Assembly (NCBI RefSeq): GCF_002028455.1
Contig: NZ_MWUM01000012.1
Coordinates: 62,001 to 126,000 of the forward strand
Length of the DNA stretch: 64,000 nt
Source of the DNA: Zoogloea sp. LCSB751
GTDB taxonomy: Bacteria > Pseudomonadota > Gammaproteobacteria > Burkholderiales > Rhodocyclaceae
Direction of reading: 5' to 3'
This document shows positions 18,271 through 37,763 of the stretch, piece by piece (the stretch's first letter is position 1; each line of letters starts with the position of its first letter). The position numbers were made by a program, and so were the translations under genes. The notes below the pieces were generated by a model. The model made no database searches, had not been told where the DNA came from, and worked only from the letters and a program-made list of their open reading frames with translations.

Positions 18271-19389
18271 ATGACCATCCCAGCATCCAACCCGCTGAAC
18301 GCGCTCAACTTCTCCGGCGGCCCCGGCGTGCTGCCAGACGTCGTGCTGCAGCAGGTGCAGGAAGCCATCCAGGCCGTGCCCGGCGTCGGCCTGTCCATCC
18401 TCGGCATCAGCCATCGCTCCGACTGGTTCGCGGCGGTGGTCAGCGAACTGGAGGACAACATCCGCAAACTGATGGGTCTGCCGGCGGACTACCGCGTGCT
18501 CTTCCTGCAAGGCGGTGCCACCCAGCAGTTCTCCATGCTGCCGATGAGCCTGCTGGCCGGCAGCACGGAACCCGCCGACTACCTGCACACCGGCTACTGG
18601 AGCGGCAAGGCGCTGCCCGAGGCGCGCAAGGTCGGGCCGGTGCGCGTGCTGTGGAGCGGTGAGTCCTGTCGCTTCCGGCAACTGCCGGCCGACGACGAAC
18701 TCGATTTCAACCCCCAGGCGCCCTACCTGCACTATGTCTCCAACGAGACCGTCGAGGGCCTGCAGTTCCACCGGGTGCTCGGCCGCGACGACGTGCCGCG
18801 CATCTGCGACATGTCCTCCGACTTCCTGTCGGCGCCGGGCGACTACAGCCGCTTCGCGATGATCTACGCCCACGCCCAGAAGAACATCGGCCCGGCCGGG
18901 GTGACGGTGGTGGTACTGCGCGACGAACTGCTGGCCAACGCGCCGGACGACCTGCCGGCCTTCCTCGACTACCGGGCGCAGATCGCCGCCCACTCCATCC
19001 TCAACACCCCGCCGGTTTTCGCCATCTACGTGGTGCTGCTGGTAACCCGCTGGCTGCTGCAGGACATCGGCGGGCTCGCCGAGATGGACCGCCGCAACAC
19101 CGCCAAGGCCGCGCGGCTGTACGGCGCGCTGGACGCCAGCCACGGCTTCTACACCGGCCACGCGGCCCCCGCCGACCGCTCGAAGATGAACGTGGTATTT
19201 CGCCTGCCGACCCCGGAACTGGAAGCCGCGTTCATCACGGAGGCCCGCTCGGCCGGCTTCTCGGGCCTGAATGGCCACCGCAGCATCGGCGGCATCCGCG
19301 CCTCGATCTACAACGGTCTGCAGCTGGCCGCCGTCGAAAAGCTGGTGGATTTCATGGACGGCTTCCGGCGGCGGGCACCGGCCCCCTGA
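18271..19389 (+). CDS. serC: Phosphoserine aminotransferase (SerC) homologue
   Basis: A 372-residue class-V PLP-dependent aminotransferase. The SerC hallmarks are present: NFSGGPGVLP at the N-terminus, ISHRS, LFLQGGATQQF, the PLP lysine in HAQKNIGPAG, and the C-terminal GGIRASIYNG. SerC converts 3-phosphohydroxypyruvate and glutamate to phosphoserine for serine and PLP biosynthesis. In many betaproteobacteria serC lies with pheA/aroA, whereas here it follows an ATP-grasp gene by 10 bp. It may therefore be a second, specialised copy or the sole one. The ATG lies after GAGCGCCCACCG, without a strong ribosome binding site. Confidence 0.83.
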   Translation: MTIPASNPLNALNFSGGPGVLPDVVLQQVQEAIQAVPGVGLSILGISHRSDWFAAVVSELEDNIRKLMGLPADYRVLFLQGGATQQFSMLPMSLLAGSTEPADYLHTGYWSGKALPEARKVGPVRVLWSGESCRFRQLPADDELDFNPQAPYLHYVSNETVEGLQFHRVLGRDDVPRICDMSSDFLSAPGDYSRFAMIYAHAQKNIGPAGVTVVVLRDELLANAPDDLPAFLDYRAQIAAHSILNTPPVFAIYVVLLVTRWLLQDIGGLAEMDRRNTAKAARLYGALDASHGFYTGHAAPADRSKMNVVFRLPTPELEAAFITEARSAGFSGLNGHRSIGGIRASIYNGLQLAAVEKLVDFMDGFRRRAPAP

Positions 19390-19415
19390 GCACGCAGCAG
19401 GACTGCTGCTGTTGG

Positions 19416-19474
19416 GGGCGAATTCATTCGCCCGCGGAGGTGAAGTCACGCACAGAGGGCGAATGAATTCGCCC
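19416..19474. repeat. REP-like palindromes, copies 3 and 4 as a facing pair
   Basis: Two copies of the GGGCGAAT-NN-ATTCGCCC palindrome occur at 19416-19433 (centre TC) and 19457-19474 (centre GA), separated by 23 bp and inverted relative to each other, like a BIME of enterobacterial REPs. They lie between the convergent serC and napC genes. The 228-base gap 19390-19617 otherwise holds only the napC terminator. Confidence 0.72.
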
Positions 19475-19529
19475 CAACAGGAAGGGCAGCCCCGACAGGC
19501 GCCCCTCCAGCCTGTATTTCCGGCACGCC

Positions 19530-19559
19530 AAAAAGCAGACGGGCCGCGAATGCGGCCCG
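19530..19559 (-). terminator. Rho-independent terminator of the nap operon
   Basis: On the minus strand, stem CGGGCCGC / GCGGCCCG around ATTC is followed by TCTGCTTTTT. It lies about 60 bp beyond the napC stop and is the best intrinsic terminator for the seven-gene nap transcript. Confidence 0.75.
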
Positions 19560-19617
19560 CCTACTCCCCAGGGGCCGGGCCCGAAGACCCGGCGTCTGCT
19601 CCCCCCTTTTACAGCTC

Positions 19618-20277
19618 TCAGCTCTTCGGTGCCTTGTCCGCGGCCTCCGGCTTGGCCTCTTCGGGCTTCAGCGGCGGGTGGAATTCTTCCGGCGTCGCCC
19701 CGTCCTTCGGCGCACCGATGGCCTGTTCGACGGCCGGCAGCGTATGGGCGATGCCCTTGTGGCAGTCGATGCAGGTCTTGCCTTCGTTGAGGCCGGTCTG
19801 GTGCATGCGTGACGAACGGCGGCCCTGCTCGGCGTAGTCGAAGCCCTCGAAGTTGTGGCAGTTACGGCACTCGCGGGAATCGGTCTTCTTCATCCGCTCC
19901 CATTCATGCTTGGCCAGTTCCAGGCGCTTGGCGTTGAACTTCTCCGGCGTGTCGATGGAGCCGAGGATCTTGTGCAGCACCTCGTTGGACGCCTGGATCT
20001 TGCGGATCATCTTGTGCGTCCAGTCCTTCGGCACGTGGCAGTCCGGGCAGGTAGCCCGCACGCCCGAGCGGTTGGAGGCGTGGATGGTGTTGCGGTATTC
20101 CTGATAGACGTTGTCCTTCATCTCGTGACACGAGATGCAGAACTCTTCCCGGTTGGTGAATTCCATCGCGGTGTTGAAGGCGCCCCAGAACAGGATGCCG
20201 CCGATGAACAACATCGCGGCAAAACCCCAGCCCACTGAGCGGATGCGGCCGATAAAGCCTTTCTTGTTGGTATCCAT
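19618..20277 (-). CDS. napC: Tetraheme quinol dehydrogenase NapC
   Basis: A 219-residue NapC/NirT-family cytochrome. One N-terminal membrane helix (VGWGFAAMLFIGGILFWG) anchors a periplasmic domain with four heme-binding motifs: CISCH, CPDCH, CRNCH and CIDCH. It oxidises membrane quinol and passes electrons to NapB and NapA. A proline/glutamate/lysine-rich tail of about 35 residues follows the last heme. It is the last gene of napFDAGHBC, 23 bp after napB, and a strong terminator follows. Confidence 0.96.
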   Translation of the reverse strand: MDTNKKGFIGRIRSVGWGFAAMLFIGGILFWGAFNTAMEFTNREEFCISCHEMKDNVYQEYRNTIHASNRSGVRATCPDCHVPKDWTHKMIRKIQASNEVLHKILGSIDTPEKFNAKRLELAKHEWERMKKTDSRECRNCHNFEGFDYAEQGRRSSRMHQTGLNEGKTCIDCHKGIAHTLPAVEQAIGAPKDGATPEEFHPPLKPEEAKPEAADKAPKS

Positions 20278-20300
20278 TTGTCAGACTCCCTGGCTGGCGG

Positions 20301-20789
20301 TCAGCGCATGCCGGCGCCGGGCTTGAAGGTATTGCCCACCAAGGGGCGGGCGTCGCTCTGCGGCACGTGGCACTGGTTGCAGAAGTAGCGGCGCGGCGAC
20401 ACGCTGGACAGCTCCTGGCCTTCCCGGTCCTTGAAGTGGGTCACCGAGATCTTGGTCGCGCCGGTTTCCTTGGCGCGACTCCAGGCGTGGCAGTCCAGGC
20501 ACTTGTTGAAGTTCTTGGTGATGTTGTAGCCGCGGATCTGGTGCGGGATCAATGGCGGTTGCTGCACGAAATCCCGCGGCAGCGGCGGCTGGTCGCGCCC
20601 GTAGCGGGTGCCGTCGCCTTCCGGATCGCTGGCGTTGATTTCGGCACCGCGCAGGCTTTGCAGCTTGACGGGCGCCTCCGTGGCGGCTTCGGCAACGGGA
20701 GCGAAAAAGCTCTGGACGAGGGCCGCAGACAGGGTCAGGGCCAGTGCGGCAGCCCGCAGACGGGCGGAATTGAAGGTCGGCTTGTTCAT
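20301..20789 (-). CDS. napB: Periplasmic nitrate reductase diheme cytochrome NapB
   Basis: A 162-residue exported diheme c-type cytochrome. A signal peptide (AAALALTLSAALVQSFFAPVAEA) is followed by the heme motifs CLDCH and CNQCH, with the histidine ligands expected of NapB. It is the small subunit of NapAB and hands electrons to NapA. The ATG at 20789 has an AAAGGAG ribosome binding site and overlaps the napH stop as TGATG. A GTG one codon upstream is possible but adds only one residue. Confidence 0.95.
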   Translation of the reverse strand: MNKPTFNSARLRAAALALTLSAALVQSFFAPVAEAATEAPVKLQSLRGAEINASDPEGDGTRYGRDQPPLPRDFVQQPPLIPHQIRGYNITKNFNKCLDCHAWSRAKETGATKISVTHFKDREGQELSSVSPRRYFCNQCHVPQSDARPLVGNTFKPGAGMR

Positions 20790-21649
20790 CACTCGCTCCT
20801 TTGGTCGAACCTATGAGTCATTTTGAAAACCTGTTTGTCACATACGTCGATGCAGCGCCCGCAGGTGGTGCAATCGGACGAAAGAATCAGCGGCCCGGCT
20901 TGCCCGACCGCCTTCAGCGCCGGGCGGATCACCTGCGGCTCGGGGCACACGGCAAAACAGTCCATGCAATCGTCGCAGGCGCTGCGCTTGGCGGCGGAAA
21001 CCCGCAGCAGCGCGGTCCGGCCGAGCAGCCCGTAAAAGGCGCCCATCGGGCACAGGTGGCCGCACCAGCCGCGGCTGGCCACCAGCACGTCGTACACAAA
21101 GATGCCGGCGATCACGAACAGCCCGCCGCCCATTCCGAAGATCAGCCCCCGGTGCAGCAGGGACACCGGATTGACCCACTCCCAGGCCAGCCGGCCAGCG
21201 ACGGCGGCGGCCACGAGGATGCCGCCGAGTAGCCAGTAGCGCGTTGCCGCGTCGGGCACCCGGCCGGTCTTGATGCCCAGCCGGCGGCGCGTCCATGCGG
21301 CAGTGTCGGTCACCACGTTCACCGGACACACCCAGCCGCAGAACACCCGCCCGCCGACCAGCAGATAGAAACCCAGCACGATGGCCGCGCCGGTCAGCGC
21401 CGCCGAATACGGCAGATGGCCGGTCAGCAGGGTCTGCAGCGCCAGCAGCGGATCGGTCAGCGGCAGCACGCCCAGCGTCAGCGACGAGGACAGGTTGCCC
21501 TTGGCGATCCACAGCCCGAACCACGGCCCGGACAGGAAGGCCAGCAGCACCAGCGCCTGGCTCAGCCTGCGCAACACCAGCCAGCGCTGACGCTGCCACA
21601 GGCTACGCGGCACGGAGGAATCGCTCGAAGACACGGGCAGGCGGGCCAT
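20789..21649 (-). CDS. napH: NapH, membrane iron-sulfur quinol oxidase subunit
   Basis: A 286-residue integral membrane protein with about four helices. It carries two cytoplasmic CxxxCP motifs (FCGWVCPVN and WCGHLCPMG) and two 4Fe-4S ferredoxin clusters near the C-terminus (CDDCMDCFAVCP and CTTCGRCIDVC). With NapG it forms an alternative quinol-oxidising route to NapAB. Its ATG comes two bases after the napG stop, and its TGA overlaps the napB ATG, so all three are translationally coupled. Confidence 0.95.
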   Translation of the reverse strand: MARLPVSSSDSSVPRSLWQRQRWLVLRRLSQALVLLAFLSGPWFGLWIAKGNLSSSLTLGVLPLTDPLLALQTLLTGHLPYSAALTGAAIVLGFYLLVGGRVFCGWVCPVNVVTDTAAWTRRRLGIKTGRVPDAATRYWLLGGILVAAAVAGRLAWEWVNPVSLLHRGLIFGMGGGLFVIAGIFVYDVLVASRGWCGHLCPMGAFYGLLGRTALLRVSAAKRSACDDCMDCFAVCPEPQVIRPALKAVGQAGPLILSSDCTTCGRCIDVCDKQVFKMTHRFDQRSE

Positions 21650-21651
21650 GA

Positions 21652-22608
21652 TCAGGGCTTCCAGTGGGAATCCAGACCACGGCGGAGCCCGCCGGACGCC
21701 TCCTTCGGCGACGGTACGGATGCCGCAGACGGGGCGGCGGAGGGCGCCGGCACGACGGGTGCCACCACCGTCTCGGTTGCGCTGCGCCCGGCCGTCGAGC
21801 CTTCGAAGCCGCGTACCGGCAATTCCACCTGCTCGCCGATCAGCGAGCCGCCATGGCGGGCCTTCTCTTCCCAGCCCTTGCGGTAATGGGCCGGCAGCGC
21901 GCCCTGGACCAGCTTGCGTGGCAGGACCTTGATCGCCGCCTCCGGCAGCACGCAGGACTTCTCGCACTTGCCGCAGCCGGTGCAGGCATCGGAATGCACC
22001 GTCGGCAGCAGCATCGCGTGGCGGTCCGAGCGCGGGTTGTGCTGGGTCTCCAGCGTAATTGCCTTGTCGATCGCCGGGCACACCCGGTAGCACACGTCGC
22101 AGCGCAGGCCGAGGAAGTTCAGGCAGCTCTCGTGGTCCACCAGGGCCGCAAGGCCCATGCGGGCCTGGTTGATGTCGGTGAGCGCCCGATCCAGCGCACC
22201 GGTCGGGCAGGCCTTCACGCACGGAATGTCCTCACACATCTCGCAGGGGAGCTGGCGTGCGGTGAAATACGGAGTGCCGGTCGACACCGGCTCGCCGAGA
22301 TCGGCCAGCTTGAGGATGTGGTAGGGACAGTCGCGCACGCACAGCCCGCAACGCACGCAGGCGGCCAGAAAATCGTCTTCCGCCAGCGCCCCCGGCGGCC
22401 GCAGGGCCTGAGCCAGCAGCGCCGATGCACTACGCGAATACAGCCCCGCGCCGAGCGCCAGCAGGCAGCCGCCACCGGCGGCAGCGGCCACGCCGTTGAT
22501 GAAACGGCGCCGCGCCGCCGATGCCGGCGATTCGGCAGCGGGCGACTTGCGAGCGGGTTGGCGGGCGGAATCCACGATCAGTCCATTCAGCGGGCACGTG
22601 CGACCCAC
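21652..22608 (-). CDS. napG: NapG, Tat-exported iron-sulfur protein
   Basis: A periplasmic ferredoxin-like protein of up to 318 residues, partner of NapH. A twin-arginine motif ([14 protein letters not shown]) lies at residues ~33-46, followed by four 4Fe-4S cysteine clusters ([46 protein letters not shown]). The C-terminal ~50 residues are Ala/Pro-rich. The start is uncertain: GTG at 22608 is the longest option, and GTG at 22575 gives a Tat n-region of more normal length. Neither has a good ribosome binding site. The gene is separated from napA by a 59-base gap that contains a REP-like palindrome. Confidence 0.92.
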   Translation of the reverse strand: MGRTCPLNGLIVDSARQPARKSPAAESPASAARRRFINGVAAAAGGGCLLALGAGLYSRSASALLAQALRPPGALAEDDFLAACVRCGLCVRDCPYHILKLADLGEPVSTGTPYFTARQLPCEMCEDIPCVKACPTGALDRALTDINQARMGLAALVDHESCLNFLGLRCDVCYRVCPAIDKAITLETQHNPRSDRHAMLLPTVHSDACTGCGKCEKSCVLPEAAIKVLPRKLVQGALPAHYRKGWEEKARHGGSLIGEQVELPVRGFEGSTAGRSATETVVAPVVPAPSAAPSAASVPSPKEASGGLRRGLDSHWKP

Positions 22609-22611
22609 GTC

Positions 22612-22643
22612 CCCGTGGGGGCGAATTCATTCGCCCCCACGGG
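22612..22643. repeat. REP-like palindrome, copy 5, inside the nap operon
   Basis: The longest perfect copy: 15-base arms (CCCGTGGGGGCGAAT and its complement) around a two-base centre. It lies between napA and napG within one transcription unit and would form a very stable RNA hairpin next to the napG start. It lacks a T-tract. Confidence 0.75.
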
Positions 22644-22667
22644 TCGCGTCGCGCGTCATCCTCTAGC

Positions 22668-25232
22668 TCAGGCGCGCACCACCTTGACCGCGCACTTCTT
22701 GAAGTCGGTCTGCTTGGAAATCGGACAGGTCGCGTCGAGGGTGACCTTGTTGACCAGCTTGGACTCGTCGAAGAAGGGCACGAAGATCAGCCCAACCGGC
22801 GGCTTGTTGCGGCCCTTGGTTTCCAGGCGGGCAGTCATCTCGCCACGCCGGGACTGGACCTTGACCACCATGCCACGCTGCAGGCCGCGCTTCTTGGCGT
22901 CATCCGGGTGCATGAAGACCTGGGCTTCCGGTACCGCCTTGTGCAGCTCGGGCACGCGCCGGGTCATCGTGCCGGTGTGCCAGTGCTCCAGCACGCGGCC
23001 GGTGCACAGCCACATGTCGTAGTCGGCATCGGGCTTCTCGGGGGGATCCTGGTAAGGCAGCGCGAAGATCACCGCCTTGCCGTCCTTCTGGCCGTAGAAC
23101 TTGATGCCCTCGCCGGCCTTCACATACGGGTCGTAGCCCTCGCGGTAACGCCACAGGGTTTCCTTGCCGTCCACCACCGGCCAGCGCAGACCGCGGGCCT
23201 TGTGGTACATGTCGAAGGGCGCCAGATCATGGCCGTGGCCGCGACCGAACAGGGCGTATTCCTCGAACAGACCCTTCTGCACGTAGAAGCCGAAAACCTC
23301 CGCTTCGTCATTGGTGTAGTTCTTGATGGCGTGCTCATTCACCTTCTGCACGTCGCTCTTCGGGAACTTGTTCACCACCTTGTTGGCGTACAGCACGTCG
23401 TACATCGTCTTGCCCTTGTACTCGGGCTTCTTGGCGAGCAGCTCGGCCGGCCACACCTCTTCCATCTTGAAGCGCTTGGAAAACTCGAGGAACTGCCACA
23501 GGTCGGACCTGGCCTCACCAGGCGCCTTGACCTGCTGGCGCCACACCTGGGTTCGCCGCTCGGCGTTGCCGAAGGCACCCTCCTTCTCGGTCCACATCGC
23601 TGCGGGCAGGATCAGGTCGGCGGCCATCGCCGACACGGTCGGATAAACATCGGAGACCACCACGAAGGCCGCCGGATTACGCCAGCCCGGATAAATTTCC
23701 TGGTTGACGTTGGGGCCGGCCTGCATGTTGTTGGTGGTGCTGGTCCAGTAGCACTTGAGCTTGCCGTCCTTCAGCGCGCGGCTCTGGGCCACCGCGTGAT
23801 AGCCGATCTTGTCGGGGATGGTGCCTTCCGGCAGCTGCCAGATTTCCTCGGCGTGGTGGCGATGTTCGGGGTTGGTCACCACCATGTCGGCCGGCAACCG
23901 GTGGGCGAAGGTACCGACTTCCCGCGCGGTGCCACAGGCGGAGGGCTGGCCGGTCAGGGAGAACGGGCCGGACCCCGGCGTGGCGATCTTGCCCACCAGC
24001 AGGTGGACGTTGTAAATCATGTTGTTGGCCCAGGTGCCACGGGTGTGCTGGTTGAAACCCATGGTCCAGAAGCTGACGACCTTCTTCTTCGGGTCGGCGT
24101 ACAGCTCGGCCAGCTTCTGCAGGCGCTCCTTCGGCACGCCGGACAGCTTGGAGGTGTAGTCCAGCGTGTAGGTGGACACGAACTTCTTGAAGTCCTCGAA
24201 GGTGATCGGCTTGGCGTCGTTGGGGTTGTTCTTCGGCTTGCCGTCGGCGCCGGGATAGCCGTTGAACTTGGCGTCCTTCTCCAGCGGGTTGTTGGGACGC
24301 AGGCCGTAGCCGATGTCGGTCTCGCCCTGCTTGAAGTTCACGTGGGCCTTCACGAACTCCTGGTTGACCTTGCCCGACTGGATAATGTGGTTGCAGATGT
24401 AATTGAGGATCGCCAGGTCGGTCTGCGGAGCGAAGACCATGCCGTTGTCGGCCAGCTCGAAGCTGCGGTGCTCGAAGGTGGACAGCACGTGCACCTGCAC
24501 GTCGGTCTTGGTCAGGCGGCGGTCGGTGATGCGGGTCCACAGGATGGGGTGCATCTCGGCCATGTTGGAGCCCCACAGCACGAAGGCGTCGGCCTGTTCG
24601 ATGTCGTCGTAGCAGCCCATCGGCTCGTCCATGCCGAAGGTGCGCATGAAGCCGGTCACCGCCGAGGCCATGCAGTGGCGGGCGTTGGGGTCGAGGTTGT
24701 TGGAGCGGAAGCCGGCCTTCATCAGCTTGGAAGCGGCGTAGCCCTCGAAGATCGTCCATTGGCCGGAGCCGAACATGCCGATGGCGCCCGGCCCTTCGGC
24801 CTTCAGCGCGGCCTTCCACTTCTCGGCCATGATGTCGAAGGCCTGGTTCCAGCTGATCGGTGTGAATTCGCCGTCCTTGCTGTACTTGCCGTCCTTCATG
24901 CGCAGCAGCGGACGGGTCAGGCGGTCCTCGCCGTACATGATCTTGGACAGGAAGTAGCCCTTGATGCAGTTCAGGCCGCGGTTGACCGGCGCGTCCGGGT
25001 CGCCCTGGGTGGCCACCACGCGGCCGTTCTGCACGCCGACCAGCACCGAACAGCCGGTGCCGCAGAAGCGGCACGGCGCCTTGTCCCAGCGCACCGCGTT
25101 GGCGTTGCCGGCGTCGGCCGGCGTCGGCGCGGCCTCTTTCTTGGCTGCGAGGGCGGGCAGCGAAACGCCGGCCGTGGCGGCAGCCGCGGCAATCGCCTGG
25201 GTCTTGATGAAGTCGCGTCGGTTGATGGTCAT
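22668..25232 (-). CDS. napA: Periplasmic nitrate reductase catalytic subunit NapA
   Basis: An 854-residue molybdopterin enzyme that reduces nitrate to nitrite in the periplasm. It starts with a Tat signal ([15 protein letters not shown]) and a likely cleavage site after LPALAA. The 4Fe-4S ligands are C54, C57, C61 and C89 (CRFCGTGC ... NCIKG), and the molybdenum-ligating cysteine is C187 in NARHCMAS. Bis-MGD-binding segments run through to the C-terminus. The ATG at 25232 has a GAGGAGG ribosome binding site and overlaps the napD stop (ATGA). The operon order F-D-A-G-H-B-C is the same as in E. coli. Confidence 0.98.
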   Translation of the reverse strand: MTINRRDFIKTQAIAAAAATAGVSLPALAAKKEAAPTPADAGNANAVRWDKAPCRFCGTGCSVLVGVQNGRVVATQGDPDAPVNRGLNCIKGYFLSKIMYGEDRLTRPLLRMKDGKYSKDGEFTPISWNQAFDIMAEKWKAALKAEGPGAIGMFGSGQWTIFEGYAASKLMKAGFRSNNLDPNARHCMASAVTGFMRTFGMDEPMGCYDDIEQADAFVLWGSNMAEMHPILWTRITDRRLTKTDVQVHVLSTFEHRSFELADNGMVFAPQTDLAILNYICNHIIQSGKVNQEFVKAHVNFKQGETDIGYGLRPNNPLEKDAKFNGYPGADGKPKNNPNDAKPITFEDFKKFVSTYTLDYTSKLSGVPKERLQKLAELYADPKKKVVSFWTMGFNQHTRGTWANNMIYNVHLLVGKIATPGSGPFSLTGQPSACGTAREVGTFAHRLPADMVVTNPEHRHHAEEIWQLPEGTIPDKIGYHAVAQSRALKDGKLKCYWTSTTNNMQAGPNVNQEIYPGWRNPAAFVVVSDVYPTVSAMAADLILPAAMWTEKEGAFGNAERRTQVWRQQVKAPGEARSDLWQFLEFSKRFKMEEVWPAELLAKKPEYKGKTMYDVLYANKVVNKFPKSDVQKVNEHAIKNYTNDEAEVFGFYVQKGLFEEYALFGRGHGHDLAPFDMYHKARGLRWPVVDGKETLWRYREGYDPYVKAGEGIKFYGQKDGKAVIFALPYQDPPEKPDADYDMWLCTGRVLEHWHTGTMTRRVPELHKAVPEAQVFMHPDDAKKRGLQRGMVVKVQSRRGEMTARLETKGRNKPPVGLIFVPFFDESKLVNKVTLDATCPISKQTDFKKCAVKVVRA

Positions 25233-25516
25233 GATTGAGCCTCCTCGCAGGGGGAATCCGTTTCGGACTGTTGATTCGAAAGCAGGGGATCGTCGCGGTG
25301 CTCGTACGCCAGGGTGGCGGCCAGCACCTGCGGAATCCGGTGAATGGCGATCAGGGTGTCGGTCATCGCGGCGCCTTCCGCGTCCTCGACGGTGACGATC
25401 AGCTTGCCGTCGTCGGACATGCCGTGGCACTCGACGCCCGGAAAGGCAAGCAGCGCCGCTTCGGCGGCGGCGCGGGCATGGGGATGGATGCGCAGGACGA
25501 GACTGGCGATGTTCAT
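25229..25516 (-). CDS. napD: NapD, NapA signal-peptide chaperone
   Basis: A 95-residue cytoplasmic protein of the NapD family, a small ferredoxin-like fold that binds the NapA twin-arginine signal peptide and delays export until cofactor loading is complete. The family pattern is visible: [27 protein letters not shown] and a GKLIVTVED strand. It overlaps napF by four bases at its start and napA by three at its end, so expression is coupled. Confidence 0.9.
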   Translation of the reverse strand: MNIASLVLRIHPHARAAAEAALLAFPGVECHGMSDDGKLIVTVEDAEGAAMTDTLIAIHRIPQVLAATLAYEHRDDPLLSNQQSETDSPCEEAQS

Positions 25517-26013
25517 GGCAACTCCGGAACAGGATCGAGGGCGACGCGCAGGATGGCCGTCGTGGGGCAAGGCGCCAGACAGGCGCCGCAACCGGTGCAC
25601 AGGGTGTTGTCCACCTCGGGCACCGGAACGCCGCCGATGCGCGGCCGGAAACGGATCGCCGCCACATCGCAGATCTCGCCGCACACCCGGCACTCCACGT
25701 GGCGGGCCGCCAGGCAGCGCTCCTCGATGCGGATACCGAAGGCCCATGGGCTTTGCGTGGTGTCGCGGCCGATAGCGCCGGTGGGACAGGCCTTGGCACA
25801 GTCGCCACAGAAGGTGCACGCGGAGGACGTGAAATCCGCTTCCGGGTAGCCGCCGGCACCGCGCTTCAGCAAGCCGGTCGGGCAGGCCGGCAGACAGGCA
25901 TCGCAGCGGGAACACAATTCGGTGAAGCGGTCTTCGGTGATGCTCCAGGGCGGGCGGAATGGAGACCCGCCGGGTGCCCTGACACCCAGAAAACGACGGC
26001 GGGAAACATCCAT
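25513..26013 (-). CDS. napF: NapF, cytoplasmic polyferredoxin
   Basis: A 166-residue iron-sulfur protein with cysteine clusters [33 protein letters not shown] and [12 protein letters not shown]. An N-terminal RRRF sequence resembles a Tat motif but lacks a hydrophobic stretch after it, as is typical of cytoplasmic NapF. NapF interacts with NapA and is thought to help maturation of its iron-sulfur cluster. It is the first gene of the nap operon, about 60 bp downstream of an FNR-type site. Confidence 0.93.
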   Translation of the reverse strand: MDVSRRRFLGVRAPGGSPFRPPWSITEDRFTELCSRCDACLPACPTGLLKRGAGGYPEADFTSSACTFCGDCAKACPTGAIGRDTTQSPWAFGIRIEERCLAARHVECRVCGEICDVAAIRFRPRIGGVPVPEVDNTLCTGCGACLAPCPTTAILRVALDPVPELP

Positions 26014-26044
26014 GGCAGGCTCGTGGTTTTTGTCGGACGGGGCG

Positions 26045-26086
26045 ATCCTATTCCCCACCATAGAAAGAAACCTTGATCTATGCGAA
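26045..26086 (-). promoter_or_regulatory. FNR-type nap operon promoter
   Basis: On the minus strand TTCGC-ATAG-ATCAA (26073-26086) has one perfect FNR half-site and one weak half. A TAGGAT -10 hexamer lies at 26045-26050. If the start site is 26038, the activator site is centred at -41.5 and the hexamer is at -12 to -7, exactly the class-II FNR arrangement. The promoter overlaps the 3' end region of nothing but intergenic DNA. Confidence 0.52.
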
Positions 26087-26123
26087 GGAATTCGGCGCAC
26101 AGCCGCACCAGGCCTGCCCGACG

Positions 26124-27272
26124 TCACCGGAAGCGCACGAAACGCCCGTCGCGGATCTCGGTAAAGAACACCTGGCGCGGCGTGTCGCCGTTGGCGTCGA
26201 AGGCGATCTGCTGCTGCAGGCCCTGATAGGGGCCGTACCGCAGCACCGCGTCCTTGACGCTCTCGCTCCGGCCATCGCGGCGGGCCAGCGCCTCCAGCAG
26301 CACAGTGGTGGCGTCGTAGGCGGACACCGCGCTGTAGCCCGGATTCTTCTGGAAGCGCTTGAAGTAGGCCTCGCGGAACAAGCGGAAACGTGGCGAGTCA
26401 TCGTCCCGGTCGTAGTTCTGCACGATCACCAGGCCTTCGACCATCTGACCACCCAGTTCCAGCAACTGCTCGGTAGCCGCCCATTCCGAGGCTCCGAGCG
26501 GGAGCGCCGGCGCCAGGCGGCGAGCCTGCTGGGCGAGGCGGGCCACATCGAGGGCGCCGCTGATGAAGAACAGGCCATCGGGCCGGCCGGACAGCATGGT
26601 CCGGAGCACTGCGCCGAAATCCGTGTCGGCCGACGACTCGTAGGGCACCTCGGCCGCCAGACGACCGCCGAGGGCCGTGAAGGCATGGCGGAACTCCACC
26701 AGCCAGGATTCGCTGAACGAGCGATTGCGCACGTCGAAGGCGATCGCGATGCGGCGCTGGCCGCGCCCGTACAGCACCTTCGCGTAATCGGCGGCGTTGT
26801 CGCGGGTGGAGCGGTTGATGCGGACGAGGTTGTCGTCCTTGCCATAGAAATCCATCGAGGTCAGCGTCGGACTGACCGCCAGGATGCCGTGGTAGGCCAG
26901 GGTCGGCACTACGGCTGCCGCAACCCCGCTGGTGAACGGCCCGATCACGGCCTCCACCTTGGCCTGGGCCAGCTCGCGGGCCGAGCGCACCGACGTTTCC
27001 CGGTCCTGGGCGTCGTCGCGGGAGATCAGCTCGATCCGGCGACCGTGGATGCCCCCCGCCCGGTTGGCCTGCTCGATGGCCAGGATGACCCCGCTCTGGC
27101 CCGCCTGGCCGACATCGGAATTGCGGTCCGACAGGCCGCCGATGAAACCGATGCGGATCGGCTCCTGGCGCCCGCAGCCCGACAGGAACAGGGCAGTCAG
27201 AATCACCAGCAGACAGCGCACCAGCAGCGTGGGACTTTCTTTCGGATCGAGCAGGACAGATTTCACTTCCAA
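26124..27272 (-). CDS. Periplasmic ligand-binding lipoprotein, branched-chain amino acid type (Peripla_BP_6)
   Basis: A type-I periplasmic binding fold of the LivJ/urea/amide-binding superfamily. The lipobox is LFLSGC, then IRIGFIGGLSDRNSDVG and the conserved YDRDDDSPRFRLFREAYFKRF and GYSAVSAYDATTVLLEAL regions. It would be anchored by a lipid in the envelope. No ABC permease or ATPase gene is adjacent; the neighbour across a 94-bp AT-rich gap is a divergent hybrid histidine kinase. It may therefore present a ligand to a sensor rather than feed transport. The start is uncertain: TTG 27272, GTG 27266 or GTG 27221, the last giving a compact lipoprotein signal. Confidence 0.8.
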   Translation of the reverse strand: MEVKSVLLDPKESPTLLVRCLLVILTALFLSGCGRQEPIRIGFIGGLSDRNSDVGQAGQSGVILAIEQANRAGGIHGRRIELISRDDAQDRETSVRSARELAQAKVEAVIGPFTSGVAAAVVPTLAYHGILAVSPTLTSMDFYGKDDNLVRINRSTRDNAADYAKVLYGRGQRRIAIAFDVRNRSFSESWLVEFRHAFTALGGRLAAEVPYESSADTDFGAVLRTMLSGRPDGLFFISGALDVARLAQQARRLAPALPLGASEWAATEQLLELGGQMVEGLVIVQNYDRDDDSPRFRLFREAYFKRFQKNPGYSAVSAYDATTVLLEALARRDGRSESVKDAVLRYGPYQGLQQQIAFDANGDTPRQVFFTEIRDGRFVRFR

Positions 27273-27366
27273 ATTTTTATATTTCTGATAATAATATCAA
27301 TTATACCAATTTTGTCGAATACATACAGACTTGCTGAAACGCTCCAGTTTCCGACGGAAGTTCTCC
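27273..27366. promoter_or_regulatory. AT-rich divergent promoter region
   Basis: The 94 bases between the binding lipoprotein and the hybrid kinase are strikingly AT-rich for this genome (a run of AAATTTTTATATTTCTGATA, then AATATCAATTATACC). Several TATAAT-like hexamers occur on both strands, so exact promoters cannot be fixed. It probably drives both divergent genes. Confidence 0.5.
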
Positions 27367-30702
<3,336 letters not shown>

Positions 30703-30715
30703 GGGCCGTCCCGCC

Positions 30716-34669
<3,954 letters not shown>

Positions 34670-34673
34670 GCGT

Positions 34674-37759
<3,086 letters not shown>

Positions 37760-37763
<4 letters not shown>

